Origin: Sphaerosporella brunnea
Taxonomy: Eukaryota; Ascomycota; Pezizomycetes; Pezizales; Pyronemataceae
Direction of reading: 5' to 3'
NCBI GenBank assembly: GCA_008704415.1
Contig: VXIS01000026.1
Span: 1 to 64,000, forward strand
DNA length: 64,000 nucleotides
Under the pieces are notes generated by a model. It did not search any database. It worked only from the letters and a program-made list of their open reading frames with translations, and had not been told where the DNA came from. Both the position numbers and the translations under genes were made by a program. Shown here one piece after another: positions 45,940-58,194 of this stretch (positions are counted from its first letter, which is position 1; every line of letters starts with the position of its first letter).

Positions 45940-47857
45940 GATCGCTTGCATGAGGTGTCGTTGCACGTGGACCACCTGCCACTGCACGACCCCTTTTGAT
46001 AGCCTGGCCGTTCCATTCACAAAACCCACGAACGACGTAACCTACCTGCTTCCCATACGACCGTACAGTCAGAAGCAGAGAGCAGAATCTTCACGAAGAG
46101 CAACTTCAGCTGCAACAATGACATCGTAACACCCATTCCGTGTCTGATGGAAAGCGAAAATGAAAGTTCTCGCAGATTCTGTTGTAGCCGCCTTGTATAG
46201 TAAGTACAAGTGTGTGAGCCCGAGCTTTTGTCCCTGCGGTTGTTGAGAATCGGTTAACCGAAGGTATAGTGCAATACCTGAATTACGTACCAGGCCGACC
46301 ACAGTTCTGAGCGATTGAGTCAATGGTTAAACCCTGGGTCTCAGTAGCCTCGGCTCGCTCTGTCCGTGGCCCCAACCCTTGCTGAACACTGCCCACTAGG
46401 TCGGTCAAAGCTTCTTGAGTACCTCAGAATATCGTCACCTACGGTTGAACCGTGGACGCCGAAACAATTCTGTACCACCCAACGACTTGGAAAGCTCATC
46501 TGTACATATTAGCAAGGTTCCCTGGAATGTTGTTTGAACGTCAACACCACAGCCCGCCGAGACAATCTCCCAGCGACGAGAACAACGAAGCAATGCGACG
46601 ACACCGGCGTCCCAAGTCTGAGAGTCTAGAAGAACCTCCCAAGGCTGCACCCGGAAGCCACGAGACGATGACACAGCCGCGTTGCTTGAGTGCAGGATGA
46701 AAATTCCTGACGGTGTGAAGCCGCATTCCATGGCCAGGGTGAAGGCAAAGCGGGAAGTCTTCAATGCGCCGGTCCTGAGCATCTCACCGTGACAAAAATA
46801 TCGAGCAAGCATGATCGGCTGGTCAAACAATACACGGCAGTAATATGTGGAAATGCATGATTTTCTTGGTGGAGAATTGAACATATTCCACGTGGATCAC
46901 ACACCCCCGTCATCTCTACAGGACGGCTTCCGCATTGCCACTTCCGAAACCATATCCCAAGCATTACACCAACTACTTTTCATACTGTCAGCAGCGTATT
47001 ACGATACCTGTCGGCCTTGGTGGAAAAGCGACGCCCGCAATCTCGGCTGGTGCACTGTACGTGCATTTTCATCTTGATCATCTATACCAAACCGAACAAG
47101 GCTGGGATTCCAGAAGGCCTAGCCACCCCGACAGGCCAAGATATCGCCCCACCTGTCAGTTCCCTCTCAACGGCGCCGAATTGGGCCACAGCGGTCGCGC
47201 GTTCCTTGCTGACGGAGTAGTTGCGGACTGCAGCGGCAGCCATTTCTGCTGTGACAGCGTCGCTGCGGGCCTCAGTCCCCGCGAGTTCCTGTTGGCGGCG
47301 ACAAATCGCGACATATCATTCCACATCTGATGATGTTAGCCAGGTTATGCCTATAGCCGTGATGGATTGACGCGATATGATGACACGCAGACAAGGATTT
47401 ATCCCAGCCACCATTCAACGGCAATGAGAGAATAATATGGTGACGGCTAGCTCTCCTTGTGATGTGGGTCGATTCTCAACGTAGTCGTGACCGGTGGCGT
47501 GTAACGGTGAGTACGGAAGCAGGGTTGCTTTGCAATTGATGAAATTCGCACATGCGCATATCTTACTCGTCAATGTTTGGTGCGTTGACTGACGCGATAC
47601 CTCATCGGTTTGCCTCACTTGATTGGACGTCTTAGAGTTGTTACTGCACTCTCCTACGTTGATCGAACGTTTTTCTTACAGTCCACAGATTTCAAGAGCG
47701 TCCTTCCATGGTCACAAGGACAAGGACGTGGTCACTGACTGTCCCCGCAAGAAATACATTCCGGGAAACAATTCAGACACGGACCTACCGTCTCGGAGCC
47801 CTGCTCACAGCCGCAAAACGACGGCGACGCTGACGCTGCCTGGCGACAGGGTCGTCG
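45940..47857. other. No supportable gene
   Basis: A minus-strand frame at 46435-46884 has LARYFCHGEMLRTGALKTSR and is protein-like but unrecognised. A plus-strand frame ends near 47220 with SSLSTAPNWATAVARSLLTE. Neither shows family features or clear splice structure. Confidence 0.3.
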
Positions 47858-48414
47858 GCGAACCTGGCGGGTAGCCGCACACAGGAAGTGGGCGGCACGA
47901 GCCTGAGGACCCGCGGCTGACGAGACGTCAACTGACGCATCCCAGCGCGTGGCAGAAATTGTACAGTGGGAGGAAGAGGCAGCGGCACCCATGGGTCGTG
48001 GCGGTTATGCCGGGACCAGCCAGCGCCGCGACACCACACAGGGCCCTACAGTGAACATTCAATAACGCTCCATGTCAAAACTCGACGACCCGCTCTGGGC
48101 ATTGATTTGAATGGTTCGCAACTGCGCTCAACAGCGAGGGTCAGCAGCGACGAAGCGATGAAGCATGGGACGAGGCCCAACGTTTCCCATTCGCCCCGGA
48201 CATTGCCCTGAACGTTTGGCAACCATGCACAAATCCTACCATGCGCTTCCAGATCGGGTGACTGTGCATTTGACGTCGTCGTTCTGAGACTGTTGGCTAT
48301 CGAATGTATGCGGGCAGTTCATGGCAAGTATGCGGGCAGCGAATGGAAAGTATGCAGGCAGAGCATATGGCAAGAACCTTTTGGCAAACCCTCAAAACAT
48401 GTCGGATTTTCAAC
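47858..48414 (-). repeat. Dispersed repeat, copy 1 (block order B-A)
   Basis: Read on the minus strand: block B (48414 to about 48020, starting GTTGAAAATCCGACATG), then block A (to 47858, ending CCGCCAGGTTCGC). The same blocks occur at 54858-55381 in the order A-B and opposite orientation. Block B contains three 22-bp tandem units (CTGCCTGCATACTTTCCAT and variants), against two in the other copy. No ORF. Confidence 0.8.
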
Positions 48415-49170
48415 TTTACCTACGATCTACCACCCGTGCTCATACAGACACTGCTCGTTCTTGTCGCACCATTGATGTTCTGCACAAAAACCAAACCGTT
48501 ATTTGCGATGATACCGCCTTCTGAAGGCCATTCTTGCCCTCGATAGTAGATCTGGTGGCAAAATACCCTTCAACCGGCTCCCTTGAGACTTAAAGACAGC
48601 GACCCCAACAAAGTCAGAACCCCGGCCGCCCCCACCCCAAGAAGTGTGGCTTTAAAGTGCGCGCCGTTTGAAACAAGGCGTTCAGCAAGTCAAAGTAACA
48701 ACTGTGGTTATCAAATACAACCGGTGCCTGGGCGCTGCACTGCCACGACGCAGTACAGGAATCGTCGACTCCTTTGTAAAGAAAACTGTGCCACAGCTAT
48801 TGACTGTCACCAACGACACCAAGCCCCGACATGTTAATGAGACTGTACAGACGCACCTGAAAGCGTCGATCAACTATGCTACGGCCCACTAAGTTCTGCT
48901 AGCCTTGCAGGGCAAACAAACCAAGATTGGGGGAATCAATTTCGTGAGCTACCTTCCTCCTTGGAACTTCCCTTCCCGTGTGACTCTAAGGGTTGATACT
49001 TTCTCGGCAACAAGGGCAACACCGCACTGTTCCCTCAGGGTCCAGCCTTTATCGGATTGAATGGTATCAAAAATACAGAGAGACGTCTTGCTTGTTCAAT
49101 GCACCAGAGTATGTACAGTGGGGCACCTCGCCCAATAAGTAGTGAAAACAGTTTCGTCCGCCAACTTCAA
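48415..49170. other. No supportable gene
   Basis: Short frames only, no recognised repeat. Confidence 0.3.
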
Positions 49171-49865
49171 TCACCGCCACGCATCGCAGCGCTCCGAAAA
49201 ATCCCGTATGCTCCGAAAATCCCAGCCGAAGCCGAATCGCATTCCGTGACGCACTCTAATTCCAACAAATGGCACCTTGACCAAGTTTAAATTCCGGCAC
49301 ACCACAGCAACAACGAGCTTTGTCTTCTCGCGTGGGCTCTGGTAGAGAGTGACAATGAGGAGGCCTGGGGTTTTTTTTGTCAAGTACCCACTAATCCTAA
49401 CGTACTCCGGTCCGTTGTGACACTTGTAAAGGCGTGGGTTGTAATGCTCAAACCTGCACTCATATGTTGATGTACTGACAATTGTGAGGCGTACTAAACA
49501 GCGGGATGTGGGGTTAGCGGAAGCATGATGGGCGTTAAATTCACCAATATACTTCCGCGCTCTATGGCTGTGGCTACGCACCGTTTTTACGGTTCTCACC
49601 CGCCTAACTGTTCGCTTGCAACCTTGCACGTTTTTTGCTTCCCGAGCTTCCTTTTAAGAATCGAGAGGGCCAGTGGCGGTTTCCATAACAAGGAGCTGGA
49701 CGAAAAAGCTGATTTTGGTCAGTCCAGGGCGGGAAGGCGGTATTGTGGAGGGGCGCGCGGGCACAATCGCAGAATCTCACTCGACGCGAATTAACATTTC
49801 CGCGCAGATTGTCTCTTATCTTATCAATCCATGATCAAGTGGAGTGCAACATGCGGACTTTACTT
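49171..49865 (-). mobile_element. TA-bounded element family, copy 3 (one end)
   Basis: The plus-strand right end (49805-49865) matches the inverted repeat of the 28.5-kb copy (GATTGTCTCTTATCTTATCA, then AAGTGG). Reading inward on the minus strand: METATGPLDS with a TAA where copy 2 has Glu, and later SHSHRARKY, also found in copy 2. The frame 49171-49629 continues 100 more codons (LVRLTIVSTSTYECRFEHYN and so on), so this copy keeps internal sequence deleted from copy 2. The far terminal repeat was not found. Confidence 0.5.
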
Positions 49866-50655
49866 AGGGTTTGTTGTCGGACCATCCCGGAGAGCAACCC
49901 TCGTGGATGGACACCATTGCTTCCTCTGAATTGGACGTCACCTTGAACACGCTTCAGAGGGTGCAGCCATTTGCGAATGTAGTAACGTCTGGGCATTGCG
50001 AAACTGAAACAGAGCGGACATACTTCGGCACAAGACACATTCGACCTTTCATGTCCTCCACACTTCGTAACCAATGACGCCAGCTCCTTTCCAAGCGCGC
50101 GATTGACTTGTAAACACTTTGCATGGGTTGCATGCGACGCACAAGCCGATGGCAAAACTGGTCACGTCAAGAGAACCTCGTGCCAACAAACACACCGAGA
50201 TGTTTTGCCTCATCTTGGTTGCCTTCGCGCGGCGCAACAGGGCCTGTCATTTTCGAAGATCGAAAAGGTAATTATTTCGCTACGTTTCGGCGGGAGGGTA
50301 TATGAGCCTGCTAGGTTGTTGACGCACAACAGGACGACTCTGTAGATGTTGTTTGTACGCACTTGTCACGCCATCCATAGCCCGGGGCCTGCAATGGCAG
50401 CAGAAATATACACTCAGCATCGAGGCACTCTTCAACAAACACAACACGCTCACCACATATACTCGCCGGCGCCGGGCCACGCAACTGTATTTGCACCTAA
50501 CCACCAACAAACAGGTCACCACACAACACCACCTCTCAGCGCTTGTATCGCCTCAACGAGTACCTACCGGTCTGCGCGCGCAACATCCCTCCACCGCATA
50601 GCCTTGAGCATCGCACCTCCGCTCACAGCAGCACCAGCAGCAGCCTCACGTCGCC
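49866..50655. other. No supportable gene
   Basis: Conflicting short frames; nothing recognised. Confidence 0.3.
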
Positions 50656-51123
50656 TCACGGCACTCGCCCAGTTGGCTTGACGCCTGGCCTCGGCGGTTT
50701 CGCAGCGCTGTTGCTTGCGTTATTTCGACAGCGCGGAAAGGAGGGAGAAAGGCTTACGTCGTTCATCGGGTCGGCATCCGCGGAAGAGCGACGGTGGGAT
50801 GCGCGGTGGGTGTTGACCGGCAGCAGATGTCTCTGTGCGGCGTTCTGCGAGTCGGCGCGGCGCGGCGGGATGTACGGCGCCGCACTCGGCTTGGCGGTGC
50901 GCCTGACTGAGGTGGCGAGGGGTTTCACGGACGCGGCGGCGGAGGCGGGAGCCGCGGGGGAAGTGTGAGCCGCGCTGGCGTTGGGCACAGGGGGTGTGGG
51001 GGTGTCATCCGAGCCAGTGCGGGGCGGAGACCCTGGCGCCTGGATGCACGGGCCGCTGAGCGCGGGTGAGGTTGTTGGCGGCGCAGGTGGGCTTGCGGCG
51101 GGCGGGGAACGGTCGGGCGTCAT
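50656..51123 (-). CDS. Possible disordered Pro/Ser/Ala-rich protein
   Basis: A 155-codon frame in a GC-rich island. It begins MTPDRSPPAASPPAPPTTSP, with later KPSAAPYIPPRRADSQNAAQ and ends PRPGVKPTGRVP. Composition is that of an intrinsically disordered region. The opposite strand is also open (50543-50968), as happens in GC-rich DNA, so coding is uncertain. No domain. Confidence 0.3.
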   Translation of the reverse strand: MTPDRSPPAASPPAPPTTSPALSGPCIQAPGSPPRTGSDDTPTPPVPNASAAHTSPAAPASAAASVKPLATSVRRTAKPSAAPYIPPRRADSQNAAQRHLLPVNTHRASHRRSSADADPMNDVSLSPSFPRCRNNASNSAAKPPRPGVKPTGRVP

Positions 51124-52010
51124 TGTTGCTCGGAGTGCCCATCTCGGTTATTTGCTACACAGGTAGCGGCAGGCTTTGGCTTCACTGAAACGCACTGGGT
51201 CATGCACGCGCAAAAGCAACATGCGTTCCTCGAGCTTTGGTGGGTGTGTTCTTACGACCGAGATACGCGGCGAAACAACCGAATATCGTACAGTCTGCGA
51301 GGCGAGAACCGAGCCGCCCGACTTCATACGTGCCGACTCATGAATATCATCATTTCAACTTCAAGAGTCGTTCGTTTTGGTACACTGCACGTTGATGACG
51401 TTCCGGGACCCTAGAAAGCGCGAATATATCGATCTTGCACGCTGAAACAACCAGCTACACGTGCGGAATAGCTCCAATCAAGAAAACACGTGGTTGGGAC
51501 CCTGCGGACTATGGTGACATCCCATTTGGCGACGATGGATTGACGAAAATCGGGGCGAAACTTGGAATCCAACGGACTGGCATCTGTACTATTCGGGCCC
51601 GATAGCGAGACGTCAAGTCGCCCACTGCGAAGGCGACGGATACGACATGCCGGGATGACCGTGTCAGAGCGTCCGCATCACTTACGATAACGAAATAACG
51701 ATAAGCAGTATTATTACATCAGTACCCGTTGGATATCGCAGCAGAACCGCGCGCAACGGCGGCAACAGACGGAGGTGAATTGGCAGCGTCCCAGAGATGT
51801 GCCCTTGGAGCGGCTGCAGGCTGAGTCGGTTACCCCAAGCATGTCCCCCCCTCGCACAAAGGGGTCTGCGCCAGACGAAGAGAAGTTCTTCCGAGATCGG
51901 TGCCAGCCTGGCAGGCGACGGTAGCGGCGCTGATAATCGCTACATCAAGCGCTGCAACCACCGGTACATGCGATCCGCGTAACGCATCCCTCCACTGCCC
52001 GCAGGATCGG
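51124..52010. other. No supportable gene
   Basis: Short frames only. The missing first exons of mago pseudogene 2 would be expected here but are not recognisable. Confidence 0.3.
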
Positions 52011-52235
52011 TAGTGTACGTAAGCGGGTGGATGCTGAAGGAAACGAAGCGGATCATCAATGGTTCCGAGACAATGGGATGCTGTCTGTTCGCCTTCGCTG
52101 CAGCGTCGGCTGAGGACCAACCAGGGAGGACACTGCGCAAGAACCGAGAAGCACAACAAACCCTCGAGATCCGCAGATGCAAAAACCATATCTCCTGCGA
52201 CATGAGGTCGTTGGCCAACATCGTACCTAGGAAAA
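52011..52235 (+). pseudogene. mago nashi pseudogene 2 (exons 3-4 fragment)
   Basis: Reads VYVSGWMLKETKRIINGSET, matching [20 protein letters not shown] of the intact gene, then an intron-equivalent of the same position whose donor GT has become AT, then a GGAGGAC acceptor side as in the gene. After a frame change NREAQQTLEIRRC matches [12 protein letters not shown]. Exons 1 and 2 are missing and similarity fades after about 52235. Opposite orientation to the other two copies. Confidence 0.75.
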
Positions 52236-53034
52236 GCCAGTTTCCAGAATATTAGGTAGATAGAAACCGCGGCGTGAAACCAAGAGCACAGCCACCTAGT
52301 GTGTGTAAGAACAGCCAAGGTAGGTTCAAACGTGCAAGATTGGTATCGAGGTGCGTGCGTACCGCTCAACAGTCAAACCGGACAACCAGGGGAATGAAGA
52401 TGAAACACAATTGTTGCACCCACTACAGCAAATACTGATTGCTCTCTATGCCTGGAGAAGCACATTGGCGAGATTCAGTTTTGCATTGCAGCCTTGAGGG
52501 TAGGTAACAAATGTCTGGTTAAAACCATTAAGAGTTTGAGACTGCATAATGACAGCCTGTTCCTTAAAATTGAATGGCCACGTAATTAAGCTGTTTGGAA
52601 GGAGATCAACCACTTGGCAGTGAACCGTTCATGAAAGAAGCAAGCGGAATCAGAAACGGCGGGTGGAAGAATCCAGATGGAGCATTCTGTTACTGAAAGC
52701 GAGCGCATCCATGCTTGAAATTCGCCTTGTGGAGCGAGCTCAGCGTCTTGTCTAATGGATGGGGGAAGGTAAACCATGCCTGATTGCCGTTCAAATGAGT
52801 GGAAGACGTTTTGCCGAGAGGATGGATGTAAAGTTCACCAAGGGTGTTATGTGGAACAAGCCCACACCGTAACCTTGACCCCTGTAGCATACACACATTG
52901 TCCTGTTCTCAGGTGGACCTCACATTCGATACATATCAAATTGGTGCGATATCATTCTCTTTCCAACGTCACCCAGCCCACATGCAAAGAAACAATGCAA
53001 GACAACAACCAACGTTCGCTCTGCCGTCAGCAGT
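52236..53034. other. No supportable gene
   Basis: Only short overlapping frames downstream of mago. Confidence 0.3.
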
Positions 53035-53662
53035 CTAACCGGGAGTAGCCTTCACCTTGAAGTGCATGGAAATCAAGCTGAACACGAGCGCCTTGAGGTC
53101 CTGAACCAGGTAGTAGAAGACACGCTGGCCGGCCGGGTCTTCAGACCTCTCCACATCCAGCAACGAATTGATCTGGGCGGTGTCGAAGGAGGCGTGCTTG
53201 TCGCCCATCTGGATCTCAAGCGTCTGCTGGCCATCCTTGTTCTTCCGGGGCCACTTGGCGCCGTCCTCCCTGATTGATTGTTAGCACACGGTGGCGAAGC
53301 GAGGGGTTGATATCGCACTTCATGATGTCGGACTCTTTGACCATCCGCTTAATCTCCTCCAGCATGAGACCGCTGACGCACACTACAGAATCAGTCGGTT
53401 AGCGATATGCCTCAGTGCAGGATCCAGATAAAACACACTCTCTTTGCGGATCAGGGGGTCGTTGCGGTAGTCGGACTGGTTGGCGTAGCGGATCGTCGCA
53501 CTGGTGCCGTCCGGTTCACCGTTGATATCGAACTCTGCGGATGTGTGAGCAGTGTTGTTATGTGGTTGCGCAGGGGAAGCACGAACCGAGGAACTCGTGG
53601 CCAAATCGTCCCTTGTGGCCGCAGTAGTAGCGCAGGAAGAACTGCTCGTTGTTCGCCGTCAT
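53035..53662 (-). CDS. Mago nashi homologue (exon junction complex), four exons
   Basis: Mago pairs with Y14 in the exon junction complex, deposited on spliced mRNAs in the nucleus. Exons complement 53587-53662, 53439-53534, 53319-53382 and 53035-53269; introns of 52, 56 and 49 bp with GT-AG ends and branch sites such as CATAAC and GCTAAC. Phases agree throughout and give 156 residues (human MAGOH 146). Sequence follows the family end to end: [110 protein letters not shown] and [14 protein letters not shown]. No lesions. It is probably the functional source of the two pseudogenes. Confidence 0.95.
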
Positions 53663-54857
53663 GATGGGCCGAGGGTGTCGTTGCCCTGAGTTGAGGTTGC
53701 TGCTCTGGAGGGTTCTGAACGCTTGGCGGGGGGTCTTGTTGGTCGGGAGGTTCTTGTGACTTGAGAGGGGCTTGAGGTGGGCGAGTTGGGGGTTGGCGAA
53801 GCGTAGGGTTTCAAACCTGACTTCATTCCCTGAGGTTTGAGTGATGCGTTCCACCTGACGATTTGTTGATGATTGCCCGGCTCACTCGTGCACATACTTA
53901 CGCTGCGATTTACACACCAACGGCTCCGGCATGCGAGGCCGACTCCGTGCATATTATGGGAGAGTTTTGAATCGCAATTACGCGGCATATTTCTTCGTAC
54001 CAGAGGCCCATGCGCAAACTCAAGCCAAGACCAGACGACACCTCGAGAGTTAGGCGAACACGCACATTCCAGAGGTAATTCTACGACAGGTCACGGTGAC
54101 ATCGCCAGTGCAGTACCGATCCTGGAACGGAGTTATCATGACTTCCATAGAAGAGAGAGTGTCCCCGAGCTAGTGTCGCCACTACTATATCAAACGCGGA
54201 ATCACAGTTGGCTCGGCTTGATGCAGTAACATATCTCAACTGGCGGACGGCGGCGACACACTGCCTCCGCCGCAGGCCGTGATCCCTCAGCGGATGGTTA
54301 GTGAGTTGAACCGCAACGAGGCCCTCGCGCAATGGGCTGTATCTACACGAAGAAATCATCGACCTCTTCGAGCACACAAAAGGCGTAGGTAGTTCCGACA
54401 TCCCTAACACGAAATCGACACTATCATATAATAGCCACATGTCTGGTTTCAAAACCCACATGATCAGCAAACATATTTACAACGTCGAGGTAAGGCTACC
54501 CGACAGACCCTTCACCCGGTTACCTATACTATCTATGGATCCGTCCGCCTGATCGCAGTCAAGCTCCTCCCCCGACCGCGGTGCCAGCTCCATGAACTCC
54601 TCCTCACTGTGGAACACCTCCTCACGGTGGGCGCAAGAGGAGGGGTTGGTCATCTGCGAATCAATCTTTGCAGGAAGGAGTGGCCAAACAGTCTAGATAG
54701 GGGTGAGGTCAGGGGGATCTTGCAGTCCACTCACGGCCACTGACGTCGTATGCCTCACGAACGTGGACAAAGCGCCCAAACTGAACATCGAGACGGCCGG
54801 ACTTACAATTGAGGTGTCAAGGCTACACTTTAGAAGACTAAAGCTCCTCATGTGCAC
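53663..54857. other. No supportable gene
   Basis: A plus-strand open stretch near 54334-54490 (GLYLHEEIIDLFEHTKGVGS and on to KTHMISKHIYNVE) ends at a GTAAGG-like donor and could be an orphan exon, but I find no partner exons. It would have to be tested with transcripts. Confidence 0.25.
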
Positions 54858-55381
54858 CCGACATAACCACCACTACCCGTGGGTGCCCCCGCCTCTCCCT
54901 CCCACTACACAATTTCAGCCATGCTCTGGGATGCTTCAGTCGACATCTCCTCAGCCGCGGGTCCTCAGGCCCGTGCCGCCCACCTTGCGCCGCCAGGTTC
55001 GCTGTTGAAAATCCGACATGTTTTGAAGGTTTGCCATAAGACTCTTGCTATATCCGCTGCCTGCATACTTTCCATCCGCTGTCTGCATGCTCTCCATAGC
55101 CAACAGTCCCAGAACGACGACGTCAAATGCGCATGATAGGATTTGTGCATGGTTGCGAACCGTTTAGAGCAATGTGCGGGGCGAATGGGAAACGTTCGGC
55201 CGTGTGCCATGCTTCATCGCTTCGTCGCTGCTGAGCTTCGCTGTTGAGTGCGGATGCGAACCATTCAAATCAAAGCCCAGAGTGGGTCGTCGAGTTTTGA
55301 TGTGGAGCGTTGTTGAATGTTCGCCCTATGGGCCCTACGTGCTGGATCGCTCCGAGGTATCGCGGAGCTGGCTGATGCCGG
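54858..55381 (+). repeat. Dispersed repeat, copy 2 (block order A-B)
   Basis: Block A (54858 to about 55003, ending CCGCCAGGTTCGC) is followed directly by block B (from GTTGAAAATCCGACATG to GCTGATGCCGG near 55381). It is the circular permutation of the copy at 47858-48414. Confidence 0.8.
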
Positions 55382-55590
55382 CGGTGAAATGAGGTTTTCT
55401 GGTGCCTCCGAGTCTCGGTTCGCGGGTGAATGACGCCTGTACTCTCTAGAAGGTTTCTGAAACGAGCTCGCACCCTGTTCTCACTTCAGTTAGCCACTGC
55501 CGACTGCACATGAATCATGATCGTTACCTTCCATCCGGCCTGGCCAGGCTGCGAGGTTTTTCTGGGCAGGCTCCACCCATAACATTGAGC

Positions 55591-56614
55591 TTACCACGAT
55601 CCATACTTTGGTGGTGGTGTTTCTGGCACCGCTAAGTCGCGCAAAAATGCTGTGTTTGTCAGTTAGCATTGCAGCGTGTCTCAAGAGCCTATAAGCCTTA
55701 CCTGGCGTGCTGTTGAAACAAACCTCAGGGGTGAAATGTTCTGTTTTCACTTTTGCGACCGGGGTACATCGGTCCCACGGGTTCTCTCGCGTTCCCAGTA
55801 TCGGCTCGCGACGTGCAGACGGCATCTTCGCTGCCACTCGGCAACGGATTTGGCGGCGCGTCCCCAGTGGGGTTGTGTATACCTCGTCCTCGTCAGAGCA
55901 ATGGGCCGGTGACGCATATGGCAGCTTGCGCTGCGGGGTTATGGGGACTAAGCGTGGCTGAACGATCGCATCACCGTCGTCTTCATAATCGGAGAAGTGG
56001 AAGTCCTCAACCGCCGCAGCCTGACGCGGCGGGAGAGGTGCTGCATACAGGTCGTCGTCGTCATTAGGGATCGCGTCACGGCGAGCCTCTATCTTGCGTC
56101 TCCGGCGCATGCGCTCTGGCAACGGAGAATTTTCAGCCTCGTAGTCCTCGGCGAAGATGACCTATCGTCGGGAAGAGGCGTTGCGCCGCGCAGGCCTGAT
56201 GCGCCGCGCCTTGGGGGTGGGAACCGGGAGACGAGCGGGCGAAGGCTAGGGACGGCGAACCTGTGCTGGAATTGGCGCGCGCACTGAGGCCATATGGGCG
56301 CGATGCTGTTCGTCGCCTTCTCCTCCTCGCTGACGTATTTTCTCCTCGTGCTCCTCTGCATGTTCACGGCTGGGCCACGTGGCGTATCTGTCAACCGTGC
56401 ACGCACAAACACATTTGAGAAGTACACTGTCATCGTCTTTGTACTCGACAGGGTAGTACCGTTTGATGTGCCCGCAGTAGTAATTGTGATGATGCTATCA
56501 CCGCCATCAGCAACGTCTTGCCTTTTTCCTGGGGTGACTTACCGTTCGCATGTGTTCATCCCGGGTGTGCTCCCATAATTGCGGAGCGGCGCACCATTCA
56601 TACTGGCACGACAT
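55591..56614 (-). pseudogene. Cys/His-rich family, copy C (two nonsense codons)
   Basis: Exons complement 56543-56614, 55702-56494 and 55591-55649; introns 56495-56542 and 55650-55701 have good signals (GTAAGT and GTAAGG donors, GCTAAC branch). Starts MSCQYEWCAAPQLWEHTRDE; exon 2 begins HHHNYYCGHIKRYYP, then CVCACTVD and REHAEEHEEK, and later YTTPLGTRRQIR, NPWD and TPVAKVKTEHFTPE; it ends TPPPKYGSW. The reading frame is continuous over 308 codons but contains two TAGs in the linker; the first, near 56246, sits where copy B has CAG. This is the most diverged copy, and it shows the full-length domain order best. Confidence 0.75.
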
Positions 56615-58190
56615 GGTTTCAGTTTCTGCTTGTAGAGTGGTGGATGGTGAGTTCAGATTTGTCGATGGTGCGCTGGTAGGGCAAGGTCGGGGTGGCTTCG
56701 AGGTTCCGTGCGTTTTCGTTGGTGCAATGTCGTCCGGAATGTTATTTTGGAGAGGCTGGGTAGGTACGTGAAGTAAGAGGCGTTCCTGTAGGTACGTGAA
56801 GTAAAGAGGCGTTCCTGTAGGTACGTGAAGTGAAGAGGCGTTCCTGTAGGTTGGTGAAGTCAAGAGGCGTTCGTGTCGGTAGGTGAAGTGAAGGTTAGGA
56901 GATTAGGAGCAAGCGCGGGTCGAGCCTCGGGGTCTATCTACGTTCCACCACACCTCCTCACTCGCACCTGGGTACAACCCTATATACAACCCTACATTCA
57001 TACATCCGGTATCATACCCAGCACTCGGGCCAGCCAGGCGTTCTTTGTCAGAAACTGATACCGAGTGAAAATCAAAGTTTGTGCCAACACCGAGTGCTGC
57101 CCCGTTATCCTGGGTCGGTTTCCAACATCAGGTCTGCAGCGAAAGCTCCGACAGCTGTACCACAGCCTACAACTGATCTTGAAGTTCAGCGTTTATGCGC
57201 CCCTTCTCGATTTCCAGCGATTCCGTCTCTTTCATGTGTGATCCTGTACGAAGGTGTCCATGGTACGCCCAATGATGTGGATGCGGGATCGCCTGTCAGC
57301 GCGCTGTATAGTGAGACGATGTCTCATCTTGCGATATTTCTGGTAGAAAACGCCATGAAGGCACAGCGTGGGAGACTAGGTGCAATTACAGCCAGCTCGG
57401 TCGGCGATGAACTCATTGCCAGGAACATGGCAAACGAGTTGGACTTGATACACCATGGCCGGCGTCTATGATGTTACTTCAACAGTCCCACCACGCGACC
57501 GAACGTTTGGTTGGTCATCGTTTTGCGCGCGGCGAGGACTTTTTGAACCGGCGCCATTCTTGTGTCGCTGCGAGAGATGTCGCAGTTTCAACCTCTCTCA
57601 CTCGAGGTGATAAACGGTGACACTTGACCATAAATTATGTTTCAAACCCGACACGCAGGAAATCGAACCACGTCAATCGCCCCTTGGCCCAGCCGTCCAC
57701 AGCTGAACTTTGAGAGCGATATGGCGGCTTATCACCCCAGAATCACCACCACTGTATGTTCCCGAAGCTACTCCTTTTTTCGTGGTTGCATTCGGGGCAA
57801 CCAGGTTCGATCGGTGCATTGCACTTTGCCAACTGAAAAATGGGGGGGAGGGTTGCCCGAAACACCAGCACACAGCCGAACTCGAACCTTCAGCTCGCTA
57901 GGAAGACTCAGTGAGAAAACTTGGGGTGTGGTTCTTTGTGTTTTCACGGCTTAAAAACACTGCCATCCACGATCCCTCGAGAACAGACAATTCAGTACTA
58001 CCTACCCCCCTTTGCCGCATTCCCCGCCCGAATCGCGACAACATCCCTTACACGCTCCCTCCCCCTCGCCAGCTAACAACGTCCGATGCACAATCAGAAA
58101 CCCGCCGCACAGAACACCCCCTCATCACTGATGATTAGACAGATAACGACGCGAAGACCATCATTCCTGACAATAATTTGCTCAGCAACG
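56615..58190. other. Flank with short tandem repeats; one unrecognised ORF
   Basis: At about 56760-56895, upstream of copy C, a unit near 31 bp (GTAGGTACGTGAAGTAAAGA with GGCGTTCCT) repeats about five times. The plus-strand frame 57079-57471 ends with LYSETMSHLAIFLVENAMKA and ITASSVGDELIARNMANELD; this part looks protein-like but I do not recognise it. Confidence 0.4.
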
Positions 58191-58194
58191 TCGT

